This document shows positions 47,822-58,649 of a stretch of 64,000 nt of DNA, in pieces. Below the pieces are notes generated by a model that was given only the letters and a program-made list of their open reading frames with translations, was not told where the DNA came from and made no database searches. The stretch lies in the NCBI RefSeq assembly GCF_001078705.1, contig NZ_CDMW01000001.1:1295541-1359540 (forward strand), written 5' to 3'. This DNA comes from Streptococcus sanguinis. Lineage in GTDB: Bacteria > Bacillota > Bacilli > Lactobacillales > Streptococcaceae. Each line of letters starts with the position of its first letter. Positions within the stretch are counted from its first letter, which is position 1. The position numbers were made by a program, and so were the translations under genes.

Positions 47822-49171
47822 TTATCTGAGACCCATTTGCTGCAGTCTTTCTTTATAGGCTTCAAAGTCAATCAATAGCCCTTGGCCACCATACATGTCA
47901 TAGGTATCCACCCAGTCGCCATTTTCCGGAATCGTCAGGCGCTCAACTCCATTGCGGGAATCTCCTGCCATAGAGAGACCGTTAGTCAAAAGGAAACTGT
48001 AAGGCACATTGGTAGAAGTCAAGGCAAAGACCTTACCAAGAGCCTCTGATCCGGTAAAGAGCTTAGTCGGATCTTTGACCTGCTGGAAAACAGCTGTCAA
48101 GACTTCCTGCTGGCGGCGGGTCCGGCCAAAGTCTCCCTCGTCATCCTTACGGAAGCGAGCGTAGTTGAGCAAGGTCCGACCATCCATCTGCTGCTGACCG
48201 ACCTTGATTGTTTGATTAGGCACCACACCGTCTTTCATATTCAAATCATCTGGCACTTCAACTTCAGTCACTTTCTCCCCATCAATCGTTGAGAACTGGG
48301 CATTCATGCTGACACCATTTGGGAAAAGCGTGTCAATAGCTGTCGCAAAGGTCTGGAAATCCACCAGTGCATAATATTTGATGTCCAGATCAAAATTATC
48401 TTTGAGCATCTGGCGGACATAGTCTGCACCGCGGTTGTGGTTTTGCTCACCAATCGTATAGGCTGAATTGAGCTTTTGGTCATAGTAATCTGCCTGCGAT
48501 GGGTCTGAGTACTCATTGCTGACTCCATCGATGTGAATAAGGGTATCACGCATAAAGCTGACCAATTTCACCTTGTGGTCCTTATTACCAACATTCAAGA
48601 CCATAATGGAGTCAGTCCGTGTCTCAGTTGAGTCATCACCAACCCGGCCATCTGTTCCGAGAATGAGGATATTCACTCCGTCCTTAGTATCCTTGCCGTC
48701 AAAGAATTCCGTTTCTGCTGGCTTAGAATTGCCATTATGAGCTGTCGTCAAGCCTTTGATAAACATGAAAATCATGCCCCCCAAGACCATCAGCAGGAAA
48801 ATCCCTGCCCAAAGCAAAATCCGTTTCAAACGAATTTTTTTGCGGGGTTTCTTGGGCTTGTCTTGTCCCAGACCAGCTCCTTCCAGAGCTTCCGATGCCT
48901 TCTTTTGCCTTCTGCTGCGAGAAGAACGCTCAGGGTACTTGGGCAAGAGGCCAGAAGAATCCATTTCAACAGGCTCTTGCTCATAGGCGTCACTAACTGT
49001 ATGCGGCTGCTCTTCATGGTCCGGCGCACTGGCTGAACTGCCAATCCCCTTGGACTTCTGACGCAAATAGTCAAATTCTTTCTTTTCTTTATCGTTTAGA
49101 TAATAATAATTTTTATAGAGATAATCTAAGCGGAGCTGTTCATGATGGCTAAGATTTTCTGGTTTCTTCAT
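47822..49171 (-). CDS. LytR-CpsA-Psr family protein
   Basis: A 449-residue membrane-anchored enzyme. An unusually long charged cytoplasmic part (about residues 1-122) contains lysine clusters before the single membrane helix LLWAGIFLLMVLGGMIFMF. The external LCP domain begins with ILGTDGRVGD near 170 and has TRTDSIMVLNV and SFMRDTLIHI, including the Arg residues that bind pyrophosphate, and later FRKDDEGDFGRTRRQQEVL near 350-368. LCP enzymes attach teichoic acids or polysaccharides to peptidoglycan. It corresponds in position to pneumococcal Psr, at the end of the aro cluster. Confidence 0.88.
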   Translation of the reverse strand: MKKPENLSHHEQLRLDYLYKNYYYLNDKEKKEFDYLRQKSKGIGSSASAPDHEEQPHTVSDAYEQEPVEMDSSGLLPKYPERSSRSRRQKKASEALEGAGLGQDKPKKPRKKIRLKRILLWAGIFLLMVLGGMIFMFIKGLTTAHNGNSKPAETEFFDGKDTKDGVNILILGTDGRVGDDSTETRTDSIMVLNVGNKDHKVKLVSFMRDTLIHIDGVSNEYSDPSQADYYDQKLNSAYTIGEQNHNRGADYVRQMLKDNFDLDIKYYALVDFQTFATAIDTLFPNGVSMNAQFSTIDGEKVTEVEVPDDLNMKDGVVPNQTIKVGQQQMDGRTLLNYARFRKDDEGDFGRTRRQQEVLTAVFQQVKDPTKLFTGSEALGKVFALTSTNVPYSFLLTNGLSMAGDSRNGVERLTIPENGDWVDTYDMYGGQGLLIDFEAYKERLQQMGLR

Positions 49172-49189
49172 CTCTTCTCCAATCTACTG

Positions 49190-50019
49190 CTACTGGTCCT
49201 GAATCAGAAACACACTGTAGCTACCAAAAATTTTATAAGTAATTCCAAGACTTGTCAACTCTTGATAGGCAAAATCCGACAATTTTTTCTGCTCGTTGTC
49301 AATGTCAATAATGAAAAAATACTCTCCCAGAGCCGTTTTTAGAGGCCGGCTCTCAATCTTGGTCAGGTCAATCCCACGCCAAGCAAAGGTCGACAAAGCC
49401 TTATAGAGGGCACCAGGCAGATTGTCCGGCAGGGTCAAGGCCAGTGTCTGCTTGTCTCCTGTCTTAACCAGTTCAAGCTCAGGCACCTCATGACCTAGAA
49501 TCCAGAAGCGGGTATAATTTTCTTCCATTTCCTGAATGTCGCTGGCTGCTACTTTGAGCCCGTATTCTGCTGCAGCCGTGCGCGGGGCAATAGCCGCAAA
49601 ATTCTTTTCAGGATGTTCTGCTACAAAACGAGCTGCATAGGCCGTACTAGCTGTCACCTCAATGGCAGCCTGCGGATAATGCTGGCGGATGTATTTCTTT
49701 CCTTGGGCAATAGCCTGCGGATGAGAAAATATCTTCTCGATCGGCTTCTCCAAATCGGTCACCAAGAGCTGCTGCTTGATGGGCTGTACAATCTCAGCCA
49801 CTGCCTGAATGTCTGCCTGATGAAAGAGATAGTCCAAAGTCTCGTGGACACTGCCTTCAATGGAATTTTCCACCGGAACGACCGAGTAATCCACTTCTCT
49901 AGCCTCATAAGCCTTCATGACCTCGGTGATATTCTGATAGGACACCAAGTCCTCGCTGGGGAAAGCAGCTTGGGCTACATGGTGAGAAAAGGAGCCTCTG
50001 GGACCTAAAAATGCTATTT

Positions 50020-50023
<4 letters not shown>
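49190..50023 (-). CDS. pheA: Prephenate dehydratase
   Basis: A 277-residue monofunctional enzyme of phenylalanine synthesis, with no chorismate mutase domain. The catalytic domain starts FLGPRGSFSHHVA at residue 5 and has VPVENSIEGSVHETLD near residues 55-70. TASTAYAARFV near 144 and NYTRFWILG near 189 (the TRF motif with the catalytic Thr) follow. The C-terminal ACT domain, with ESRPLKTALGEYFFIID near 237-253, senses phenylalanine. It overlaps aroK by four bases. Confidence 0.94.
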
Positions 50024-51802
<1,779 letters not shown>

Positions 51803-51804
51803 TT

Positions 51805-51813
51805 ATTTTATCA
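51805..51813 (-). promoter_or_regulatory. Internal promoter before aroA
   Basis: Minus-strand TGATAAAAT (extended -10) lies 32 bases upstream of the aroA start codon, directly after the terminator hairpins. No -35 box is clear. Confidence 0.4.
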
Positions 51814-51821
51814 TAAAAAGA

Positions 51822-51844
51822 CCAGAAATTCTTAAAATTTCTGG
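51822..51844 (-). terminator. Second terminator hairpin between ylbF and aroA
   Basis: On the minus strand CCAGAAATT and AATTTCTGG form a 9-bp stem, followed by TCTTTTT. Confidence 0.6.
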
Positions 51845-51858
51845 AATCCTAGCCGCAG

Positions 51859-51891
51859 CAAAAAGAATCCAGGTATTCAGCCCAGATTCTT
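51859..51891 (-). terminator. Terminator hairpin directly after ylbF
   Basis: On the minus strand AAGAATC (51891-51885) pairs with GATTCTT (51869-51863) around a 15-base loop, followed by TTTG. It lies 12 bases after the ylbF stop. Confidence 0.55.
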
Positions 51892-51902
51892 CTTTTTTTA
51901 GC

Positions 51903-52253
51903 TTACTTAAGCAAATCCTGCACCGGTTCAAAGATAATACGCTCAATGTCCGCCAGATAGATGGACAGTTGCTGCTGCTTATTGAAGAATTCAGAAAGAA
52001 CAGCATTGCCCTGAATCTTCTCACCAAAGGAAGTCATCTTGTCCTGCACCTCCTGAGTCGGCACCTGACCAGTTTGAGCCAGCTGTTGCAACTCCTGCTG
52101 GAAAGCCAGATAATCTGTAAAAATAGCCTTCGCTTCGCTATCAGCATCCACTGCTTTCTTTCTTTCTGCGACTGCCTTGTACTCAGGTAAATCACGCAGA
52201 TTTCTGCTCAGTTCATTGGCTAAATCATAAATATTTGACATAGAATTCTCCAA
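51903..52253 (-). CDS. YlbF/YmcA-family protein
   Basis: A 116-residue helical protein of the YlbF/YmcA (DUF964) family. It has an N-terminal [19 protein letters not shown] helix, [24 protein letters not shown] in the middle and a C-terminal segment with [16 protein letters not shown]. In Bacillus such proteins join a Y-complex that guides RNase Y; the function of the streptococcal protein in the aro cluster is unknown. It starts six bases after tyrA, so the two are translated from one message. Confidence 0.8.
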   Translation of the reverse strand: MENSMSNIYDLANELSRNLRDLPEYKAVAERKKAVDADSEAKAIFTDYLAFQQELQQLAQTGQVPTQEVQDKMTSFGEKIQGNAVLSEFFNKQQQLSIYLADIERIIFEPVQDLLK

Positions 52254-52259
52254 TCTATA

Positions 52260-53366
52260 TTAGTCTACGGACACTAGGTAATCCGTGTTTTCTCTTACTA
52301 TTTTAGCAGATTTTTCCAAATCTTGGTGATTTTTAAAGGTGATTTGCAGAATACCATTGATATCTTCTCGGTTTTCCTCGTTGATACGAATATTGACAAC
52401 TGAAATTCCGCGCAGGAGCTCCAAAATACCCAAAATCGCATCTTCTTCATCGGGCACCTCAATAAAGAGGTCATAAAAACTGTCCACACCAGCCCGTTTA
52501 TGAATTTCCATCTGCTTACGGCTTTGCCGTCCTCGATCGAAAAATTCCCAGATAGCTGTCTCGTCCTTAGCCTCAATCGCTGCGGCAACCTTGTCTAACT
52601 GGTTTTTAAAATCTTCCAGCCGCTCCAAGATAGCTTGAGGATTTGTCAAGAGGATAGAGGTCCACATACCCGGCTCACTCTCCGCAATCCGCGTCATATC
52701 TCGAAAACCACCGGCTGCAAAAGACTGAGTCAGCTCATGCTCCTGACTATAAGCTGCCGCTTGCTCCATAAGGCTGGAGGCTAGGATATGCGGAAAATGG
52801 CTGATTTGACTGGTCACTCGGTCGTGCTCAGCTGCATCCACCTGGATAAAGCGGGCATGAAGACCACTTAGCAAGTCTTTCATTTTCTCAAGCGTACCAG
52901 GCTTGGTCAGGCTAGAGGGCGTGAAGATATAATAGGCATTTTCAAAGAGAGTGACATGGGCAGCCTTGGCTCCGGTCTTGTGACTTCCGGCCATAGGATG
53001 AGCTCCGACAAAGCGGACGGGCTTATTCTTCAGGTACTTTTCTGCTGCTGCCACAATCTCTGCCTTGGTCGATCCAGCATCTGAGATGATAACATTTTCC
53101 TTCAGTTCCAGATCTGATAGCTCCTTGATAAATGCTATGGTCTGCTTGATGGGCACAGCCAGAATAATCACATCAGCCAATGGAGCAAAGGCGGCAAAAT
53201 CATCCGTTACCCGGTCTACCATTCCACGTTCCAAGGTAACTCTGCGCGATTCTTCACTGCGATTATAGCCAAGAATCTCTATCTCAGGATGAGCTCGCCT
53301 GATTCCCAGAGCTAAGGAAGCTCCAATCAGTCCCAGGCCTGCGATATAGACCGTTTTTCTCTCCAT
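52260..53366 (-). CDS. tyrA: Prephenate dehydrogenase
   Basis: A 368-residue NAD-dependent enzyme of tyrosine synthesis. The nucleotide-binding loop GLGLIGASLALG lies at residues 10-21, and the catalytic region SDAGSTKAEIV near 95-105 is followed by VGAHPMAGSHKTG near 119-131, which includes the active-site His. FAAGGFRDMTRIAES near 215 lies in the helical dimerisation domain. A C-terminal ACT domain (about residues 298-368) suggests tyrosine feedback. It is separated from aroC by 15 bases. Confidence 0.93.
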   Translation of the reverse strand: MERKTVYIAGLGLIGASLALGIRRAHPEIEILGYNRSEESRRVTLERGMVDRVTDDFAAFAPLADVIILAVPIKQTIAFIKELSDLELKENVIISDAGSTKAEIVAAAEKYLKNKPVRFVGAHPMAGSHKTGAKAAHVTLFENAYYIFTPSSLTKPGTLEKMKDLLSGLHARFIQVDAAEHDRVTSQISHFPHILASSLMEQAAAYSQEHELTQSFAAGGFRDMTRIAESEPGMWTSILLTNPQAILERLEDFKNQLDKVAAAIEAKDETAIWEFFDRGRQSRKQMEIHKRAGVDSFYDLFIEVPDEEDAILGILELLRGISVVNIRINEENREDINGILQITFKNHQDLEKSAKIVRENTDYLVSVD

Positions 53367-53381
53367 GCCAACTCCTCTCTT

Positions 53382-54548
53382 CTAAAAGTTCTTGACAAAT
53401 TCCCGATGGCGAGCTACCGCATCCTTTAGTTCTTCCAGATTGTCCGAAGAGAACTTCTCCAAGACTTCGGTGGCTAAAACTGTCGCCACCACACTTTCCA
53501 TAACTACACCCGCCGCTGGCAGAGCCGTAGGATCGCTCCGCTCCACTGTCGCCTTATAAGGCTCGTGGGTCTCAATATCCACACTCATCAGTGGCTTGTA
53601 AAGGGTTGGAATGGGCTTCATAACACCGCGCACTACGATTGGCTGACCATTGGTCATACCGCCCTCAAAGCCGCCTAGATTATTGGTCCTGCGAGTGAAG
53701 CCATCTTCCTCGGACCAGAGGATTTCATCCATGACTTGACTGCCCTTGAGACGGCCGGCTTCAAAGCCCACGCCAAACTCAACTCCCTTGAAAGCATTGA
53801 TGGACACGATTCCCTGAGCAATCTTGGCATCCAGCTTCTTGTCCCATTGGACATAGGAGCCCAGACCAACCGGAACACCGCCAACGACAGTCTCAATGAC
53901 ACCACCGATAGTATCCCCGTCTTTCTTAATCTGATCAATAAAGGCCTTAATCTCTTCTTCGCGCTCGGGATTGACAATGGAAACCTCTGACTGGGCAGCT
54001 CTTTCCTTGATTTCTGCTACAGTCAGGTCGTTCGGCACATCAATATCAATGCCACCAAAGGTTACGATATGACTGGTCACCTCTACACCAATTTCTTCCA
54101 GCAAGCGCTTGGCTACTGCTCCGACTGCTACACGCATGGTCGTTTCGCGGGCAGAAGAACGCTCCAGAGAATTTCGCAAATCATCAAAGCGGTATTTCAT
54201 ACCACCAACCAAGTCAGCATGGCCAGGGCGTGGTTTGGTAATCTTGCGCAGCCCTTTTTTCTTTTCATCCACATCTGCCGCGCTCATAATCTCCAGCCAC
54301 TTCTGATGATCCAGATTCGTGACATTGAGGGTAATCGGACCGCCCATGGTCAAGCCATGCCGAACACCAGATGTAATCTCGACTTGGTCGCTCTCAATCT
54401 TCATGCGGGCACCACGGCCGTAACCACCCTGACGGCGCTTGAGCTCAGCATTGATATAGTCAGCGGTCAAAGGAAGACCAGCTGGCACTCCCTCAATAAT
54501 AGCTGTCAGACGTGGTCCGTGCGATTCTCCTGCTGTTAAGTATCTCAT
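53382..54548 (-). CDS. aroC: Chorismate synthase
   Basis: A 388-residue enzyme that needs reduced FMN to make chorismate from EPSP. The N-terminal motif [14 protein letters not shown] is at residues 6-19, followed by RRQGGYGRG near 39-47. [19 protein letters not shown] near 128 and [12 protein letters not shown] near 300 are family signatures. The start was moved to the ATG at 54548 ([11 protein letters not shown]), which has AGGAGA at a good distance; an upstream start adding 13 residues has no ribosome site and precedes the usual N-terminus. Confidence 0.95.
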   Translation of the reverse strand: MRYLTAGESHGPRLTAIIEGVPAGLPLTADYINAELKRRQGGYGRGARMKIESDQVEITSGVRHGLTMGGPITLNVTNLDHQKWLEIMSAADVDEKKKGLRKITKPRPGHADLVGGMKYRFDDLRNSLERSSARETTMRVAVGAVAKRLLEEIGVEVTSHIVTFGGIDIDVPNDLTVAEIKERAAQSEVSIVNPEREEEIKAFIDQIKKDGDTIGGVIETVVGGVPVGLGSYVQWDKKLDAKIAQGIVSINAFKGVEFGVGFEAGRLKGSQVMDEILWSEEDGFTRRTNNLGGFEGGMTNGQPIVVRGVMKPIPTLYKPLMSVDIETHEPYKATVERSDPTALPAAGVVMESVVATVLATEVLEKFSSDNLEELKDAVARHREFVKNF

Positions 54549-54639
54549 ACATTTTCTCCTATTTCTGGGATGGAAAGATATGGACAACCTGTCTATTTAT
54601 TATCCAAACTGTCCAATCGTCTTAAACTCCATCTGGCAC

Positions 54640-55707
54640 TTATTTCTTCAGAAATTCTTTCATCTCTTCCAGCGGAATCTGGTGAATACTAGCCGAACCC
54701 AGCTCAGGCACCAGTACTAGCTTGATAGAGTTGCCTCTAGCCTTCTTATCATGGGTCAGTGCCTGATAGAGAGCATTTTCATCCCAAGGCTGGTAATCCA
54801 CTGGCAAGCCAAACTTCTGACACATGCGGATAATGTCTTCTGTGATTCCGGCTGGCATGAGGCCTTTCTTTTCAGCGACACGAGAAACCTGTACCATGCC
54901 AATCGCCACAGCTTCACCGTGCATGACTTTTCCGTAGCCTGCTGTCGCTTCAATAGCGTGCCCAATAGTATGGCCGAAGTTCAGATAGAGGCGGACGCCA
55001 TTATCCAGCTCGTCCTCGACCACAATCTTACGCTTGACATCGCAGGAATGGTAGATGATGCTCTCTGCATGCTCCAAAATCGACTCTGGACTGCCATCCA
55101 TTTCTGACATCTCATCCCAGAGTTCCTTATCCTCAATCAAGCCGTACTTGACCACCTCGCCCATGCCTTCAATCAATTCCCGCTGGCCCAAGGTCTGCAA
55201 GACTTCAGGGTCAATCAGAACTCCGTCAGGCTGGGTAAAAGTCCCGACCATATTCTTGGCCCAGGGTGTATTGACACCTGTCTTACCACCGATAGAGGAG
55301 TCCACTTGAGCTGTCAGACTGGTCGGAACCTGCACGAAATGAACGCCCCGCATGTAGGTCGAAGCGGCAAAGCCTGCCAAATCACCAACAACGCCGCCAC
55401 CCAAGGCAACGATCCCGTCGCTGCGAGTCAGACCAACCTTGACCAAAAACTCATAGACTTTGTTGACAGTCTTTAAGTTCTTGCTGGCTTCACCCTCCAA
55501 AAAGTCAAAGACAAAGGCTTCAAACCCAGCCGCTTCCAAGCTCAGCTTGATCTTTTCCGCATAGAGTCGAGCCACTCGATTGTCCGTGACGATAACTACC
55601 TTCTGAGGCTGCCAAAGCTGACTCAGCCAACTTCCAGCCTGAGATAAAGACCCCTTTTTGATGAGAATATCATAGGGATGATGCGGGAGATTCACATTCA
55701 GTTTCAT
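54640..55707 (-). CDS. aroB: 3-dehydroquinate synthase
   Basis: A 355-residue NAD- and metal-dependent enzyme that closes the dehydroquinate ring. [14 protein letters not shown] near residues 103-116 and [19 protein letters not shown] near 128-146 form the NAD and substrate sites. The zinc ligands are in [10 protein letters not shown] near 186, [12 protein letters not shown] near 247 and [10 protein letters not shown] near 264. It lies between aroE (10-base gap) and aroC (91 bases). Confidence 0.95.
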   Translation of the reverse strand: MKLNVNLPHHPYDILIKKGSLSQAGSWLSQLWQPQKVVIVTDNRVARLYAEKIKLSLEAAGFEAFVFDFLEGEASKNLKTVNKVYEFLVKVGLTRSDGIVALGGGVVGDLAGFAASTYMRGVHFVQVPTSLTAQVDSSIGGKTGVNTPWAKNMVGTFTQPDGVLIDPEVLQTLGQRELIEGMGEVVKYGLIEDKELWDEMSEMDGSPESILEHAESIIYHSCDVKRKIVVEDELDNGVRLYLNFGHTIGHAIEATAGYGKVMHGEAVAIGMVQVSRVAEKKGLMPAGITEDIIRMCQKFGLPVDYQPWDENALYQALTHDKKARGNSIKLVLVPELGSASIHQIPLEEMKEFLKK

Positions 55708-55717
55708 AAGCGCCTCC

Positions 55718-56572
55718 TTATTTATACAATTCTTCTAAACACTGCCAAATTTCCTGACTGGGCATGGTTTTGCCAGTCCAAAGCTCAAAGGCTTCTGCTC
55801 CTTGATAAAGCAGCATACCAAGTCCATTGACCGCTGAGACATTTTGATTTCTGGCCCATTTGAGAAAGGGCGTTTCAAAAGGTTGGTAGATAACATCCGC
55901 AACTAAAATCTGGCTGGGCAGCTCAAGCTGTTCAGGCAGGGGCATGCTGATACCATCCATGCCTAGACTAGTTCCATTGACCAGAAGGTCTGATTGATTG
56001 ATTTTATCCTGCAAACTATCCGCATCTTCCAAAGTTAGTACCTGGATACGACTCTTGGTTTGATGGCTGATAGCTGCCATTTTGCTGACAATCTTCTCAT
56101 AGGAAGCCTGTCGAGTGAAAACAAAAATTTCCTCTGCCTTGTCCAAAGCTGCTTGAGCAATAATCGCTGTCGCTGCTCCACCTGCTCCCAAAATCGTCAT
56201 TTTTTTGCCCCGAATAGCAAAAGAAGGCAAGCTCTTAAAAAATCCCTTGCCATCTGTGTTATAACCAACTAAAATTCCATTTTTATTCACAACGGTATTG
56301 ACTGCTCCGATAAGGCGGGCGCTGACATCAAGCTCGTCCAGATAAGGTATCACTTCCTGCTTATAGGGCATGGAAAGATTGACACCAAACATATCGTATC
56401 TGCGGATATTTTCTATACTGGCCTGCAGATCCTTCGCTTCTACTTCCCAAGCTAGATAGACACCATTGACACCAGTCTTTTCAAAAGCCATATTGTGAAT
56501 AAGAGGAGAAATACTGTGCTTAATTGGCTTGGCAACCACAGCAGCCATGCGGGTGTGGCCATTAATTCTCAT
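55718..56572 (-). CDS. aroE: Shikimate dehydrogenase
   Basis: A 284-residue NADP-dependent reductase of dehydroshikimate. [16 protein letters not shown] near residues 16-31 binds substrate, with the catalytic Lys in [10 protein letters not shown] near 64-73. [10 protein letters not shown] near 104 and the Rossmann loop GAGGAATAI near 130-138 follow, with the NADP-type arginine in FTRQASY near 154. It overlaps aroD by 11 bases. Confidence 0.94.
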   Translation of the reverse strand: MRINGHTRMAAVVAKPIKHSISPLIHNMAFEKTGVNGVYLAWEVEAKDLQASIENIRRYDMFGVNLSMPYKQEVIPYLDELDVSARLIGAVNTVVNKNGILVGYNTDGKGFFKSLPSFAIRGKKMTILGAGGAATAIIAQAALDKAEEIFVFTRQASYEKIVSKMAAISHQTKSRIQVLTLEDADSLQDKINQSDLLVNGTSLGMDGISMPLPEQLELPSQILVADVIYQPFETPFLKWARNQNVSAVNGLGMLLYQGAEAFELWTGKTMPSQEIWQCLEELYK

Positions 56573-57239
56573 TCAAAATCTCCTGGATTTTCTTCATATT
56601 GCTCAGAGAAATCTGACCAGGTGCTGACGCCATCTCCTGACTGGCAAATGACCAACTGGAACCTGTCAAATCAGCCGCAATGCGTGAAATCTTGCCGACT
56701 TTTCCCATGGAAATGGTGACAAAATCTTGCTCAGGATTCAAAGTCTTGAAACCGCGAGTATAGTTCATCAAGTCCAACACATCCTGCTCATTGTGAGCCA
56801 TGACAGAAACCTTGACCACCTTAGGGGTCAGAGAAGTCAGCTCAGACAGGATTTCCATCATATTTTCAGGCGTCTCCTCAAAGTTGTGGTAGCTCAGCAC
56901 CAGATTAGGAAACTCCAGCATTTCTTCAAATTTCCCCTTGTGAGAGAAATATTCAAAGTCGATATAATCCGGCTGGTAAAAACCGGCTACTTCCTTGATG
57001 AGAGCTACGTATTCATCATCGGATAGTTCGATTTCTCCGCCTTCCTGACGGGTCCGCAAGGTGAAAATCAATTCACGTCCAGCAAATTTTTCAAAAATAG
57101 CTGGCGCAACATTTAAAATGTCATCCTTGGCAAAAAATTCTGCCCGCCACTCAATAATATCTGCTTCTTCATAGCGTGATACATCAATTTCTTGAGCTTC
57201 TTCTAAACTCTTGGGCATTACAGAAACGACTAATTTCAT
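56562..57239 (-). CDS. aroD: 3-dehydroquinate dehydratase, type I
   Basis: A 225-residue class I enzyme that works through a Schiff base. The substrate-binding EWRAEFF lies near residues 30-36 and TLRTRQEGG near 60. The catalytic His is in [11 protein letters not shown] near 112-122, and the Schiff-base Lys in KVVKVSVMA near 140. [14 protein letters not shown] near 178 and SAPGQIS near 206 complete the site. It overlaps the RlmI-like gene by four bases and is the first pathway gene of the aro transcript. Confidence 0.93.
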   Translation of the reverse strand: MKLVVSVMPKSLEEAQEIDVSRYEEADIIEWRAEFFAKDDILNVAPAIFEKFAGRELIFTLRTRQEGGEIELSDDEYVALIKEVAGFYQPDYIDFEYFSHKGKFEEMLEFPNLVLSYHNFEETPENMMEILSELTSLTPKVVKVSVMAHNEQDVLDLMNYTRGFKTLNPEQDFVTISMGKVGKISRIAADLTGSSWSFASQEMASAPGQISLSNMKKIQEILNEN

Positions 57240-58399
57240 TGGTCCACCTTTATTGTAAATACCTTGAGGTAATTACTGCTCCCGTCTTTTTTATTATAGA
57301 CAAAGTCTGCTGGCAAGCCATACTCCGCAAGATAGCGGTGCTTTCTGCCGGCAAAACCTTTTTCAATTTCTTGTTTAAACTTACTTTTGGAAAGATTAGC
57401 TGCATTGGTACTTAAAATCATGATTCCCTGAGGATTCAAGATTTCCAAAGCTTGTGCAACCAAACGATGATAATCTTTAGCAACTGAGAATGTCCGCTTC
57501 TTATTTCTAGCAAAGCTGGGCGGATCTATGACAATGACATCAAAACTTAGATCGTGACGCTTAGCGTACTTGAAATAATCAAAGACATCCATCACCTGAA
57601 AGCAATGCTGATCCAGTGTCAGACCATTGGCCAGAAAATGAGCTTCTGACAGCTCACGGCTGCGCTTGGCCAAATCAACTGATACTGTCTGACTGGCACC
57701 GCCCATGGCTGCTGCCACTGAAAAAGCAGCTGTATAGGAAAACATATTGAGTAAACTTTTACCAGCAGCCAGACCATCTACCAGACTGGCACGCACATCG
57801 TGCTGATCCAGAAAGATACCGGTCATGAGCCCCTCATTCAAAAAAACCTGATAGCGAACACCGTTCTCCAAGACTGTGAAGGTTGCTGGCGCTTCTGCTC
57901 CGTAGAGATGGGCTGATTCGTAGTTCAAACCCTTGAAACGAATCTTTTCATAAGCTCCCTGAATTTCTGGGAAAACCATAGCGAAGGCTGTCAGAATCTG
58001 ATCCTTGATAGCAAAGACAAAGTCATTGTACCAAGAAAAGAGCGCAAAATCATTGTAGAAATCCACTGTGAAGCCACCGAAGCCATCCCCCTCTTGATTA
58101 AAGAGTCGAAAGGCTGTCGTGTCAGACGAATGGAAATAAGTAGAACGTCTGCTCTTAGCCTGCTCAAAGAGGTCTTGAAAAAAAGCAGGATTCAGCTCTA
58201 CCTTCTTCTGGGAAATCAGCCAGCCTACTCCTTTATTCTGCGGAGAGAGATAAGCTGTGCCTAAGAACTTTCCCTGACGGTTTTGCAGCTCCACACATTG
58301 ATTCTGAAGCGAAAGAGCGCCAAAATCCTTTTTATCTAATAAAAGAATGCCCTTTCTCAGTTTTTCTTCTGCCTCTTGAGTAACAGTAAGTTTATTCAT
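57236..58399 (-). CDS. RlmI-like class I rRNA methyltransferase
   Basis: A 387-residue methyltransferase of the RlmI/YccW group, which methylate cytosine 5 in 23S rRNA. An N-terminal PUA-like part is followed by [17 protein letters not shown] near residues 105-121. The methyltransferase fold has [20 protein letters not shown] near 215-234, with SVDLAKRS near 240. The [15 protein letters not shown] motif lies near 287-301. It heads the aro cluster in this arrangement, as in pneumococcus. The start codon at 58399 has no ribosome site and sits seven bases after a -10 box, so its message may be leaderless. Confidence 0.82.
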   Translation of the reverse strand: MNKLTVTQEAEEKLRKGILLLDKKDFGALSLQNQCVELQNRQGKFLGTAYLSPQNKGVGWLISQKKVELNPAFFQDLFEQAKSRRSTYFHSSDTTAFRLFNQEGDGFGGFTVDFYNDFALFSWYNDFVFAIKDQILTAFAMVFPEIQGAYEKIRFKGLNYESAHLYGAEAPATFTVLENGVRYQVFLNEGLMTGIFLDQHDVRASLVDGLAAGKSLLNMFSYTAAFSVAAAMGGASQTVSVDLAKRSRELSEAHFLANGLTLDQHCFQVMDVFDYFKYAKRHDLSFDVIVIDPPSFARNKKRTFSVAKDYHRLVAQALEILNPQGIMILSTNAANLSKSKFKQEIEKGFAGRKHRYLAEYGLPADFVYNKKDGSSNYLKVFTIKVDQ

Positions 58400-58406
58400 A
58401 AATTAT

Positions 58407-58415
58407 ATTATACCA
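58407..58415 (-). promoter_or_regulatory. Extended -10 promoter of the RlmI-aro transcript
   Basis: Minus-strand TGGTATAAT ends seven bases before the ATG. Immediately upstream (58416-58430) AATTTTCACAATCTT matches the CodY box AATTTTCWGAAAATT at 12 of 15 positions; binding by CodY is only a possibility. Confidence 0.5.
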
Positions 58416-58595
58416 AAGATTGTGAAAATTCTCAAAACATATTTTACATTTGAGTTAATAAAAGATTTCACAAACAAGTGCAAAACGACTATAAACCTCT
58501 CCATAGAGAGGATAAGGCTTTTATAGAAATATTACAATTTCACCGATTTAAAATATCTCAAATGCGGCTCAAATTTTCCTTAACTGGAGAAATTA

Positions 58596-58604
58596 TGTTA
58601 TACT
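58596..58604 (+). promoter_or_regulatory. Extended -10 promoter of the LTA synthase gene
   Basis: TGTTATACT lies 46 bases before the GTG start. Further upstream a hairpin CCTCTC/GAGAGG (58496-58511) occurs between the two divergent promoters; its role is unclear. The rest of the 250-bp gap shows nothing else. Confidence 0.45.
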
Positions 58605-58649
58605 TAGAGGAGAAAATTTTTAGGAAATAAGACAAGGAAGTAACTTTTT

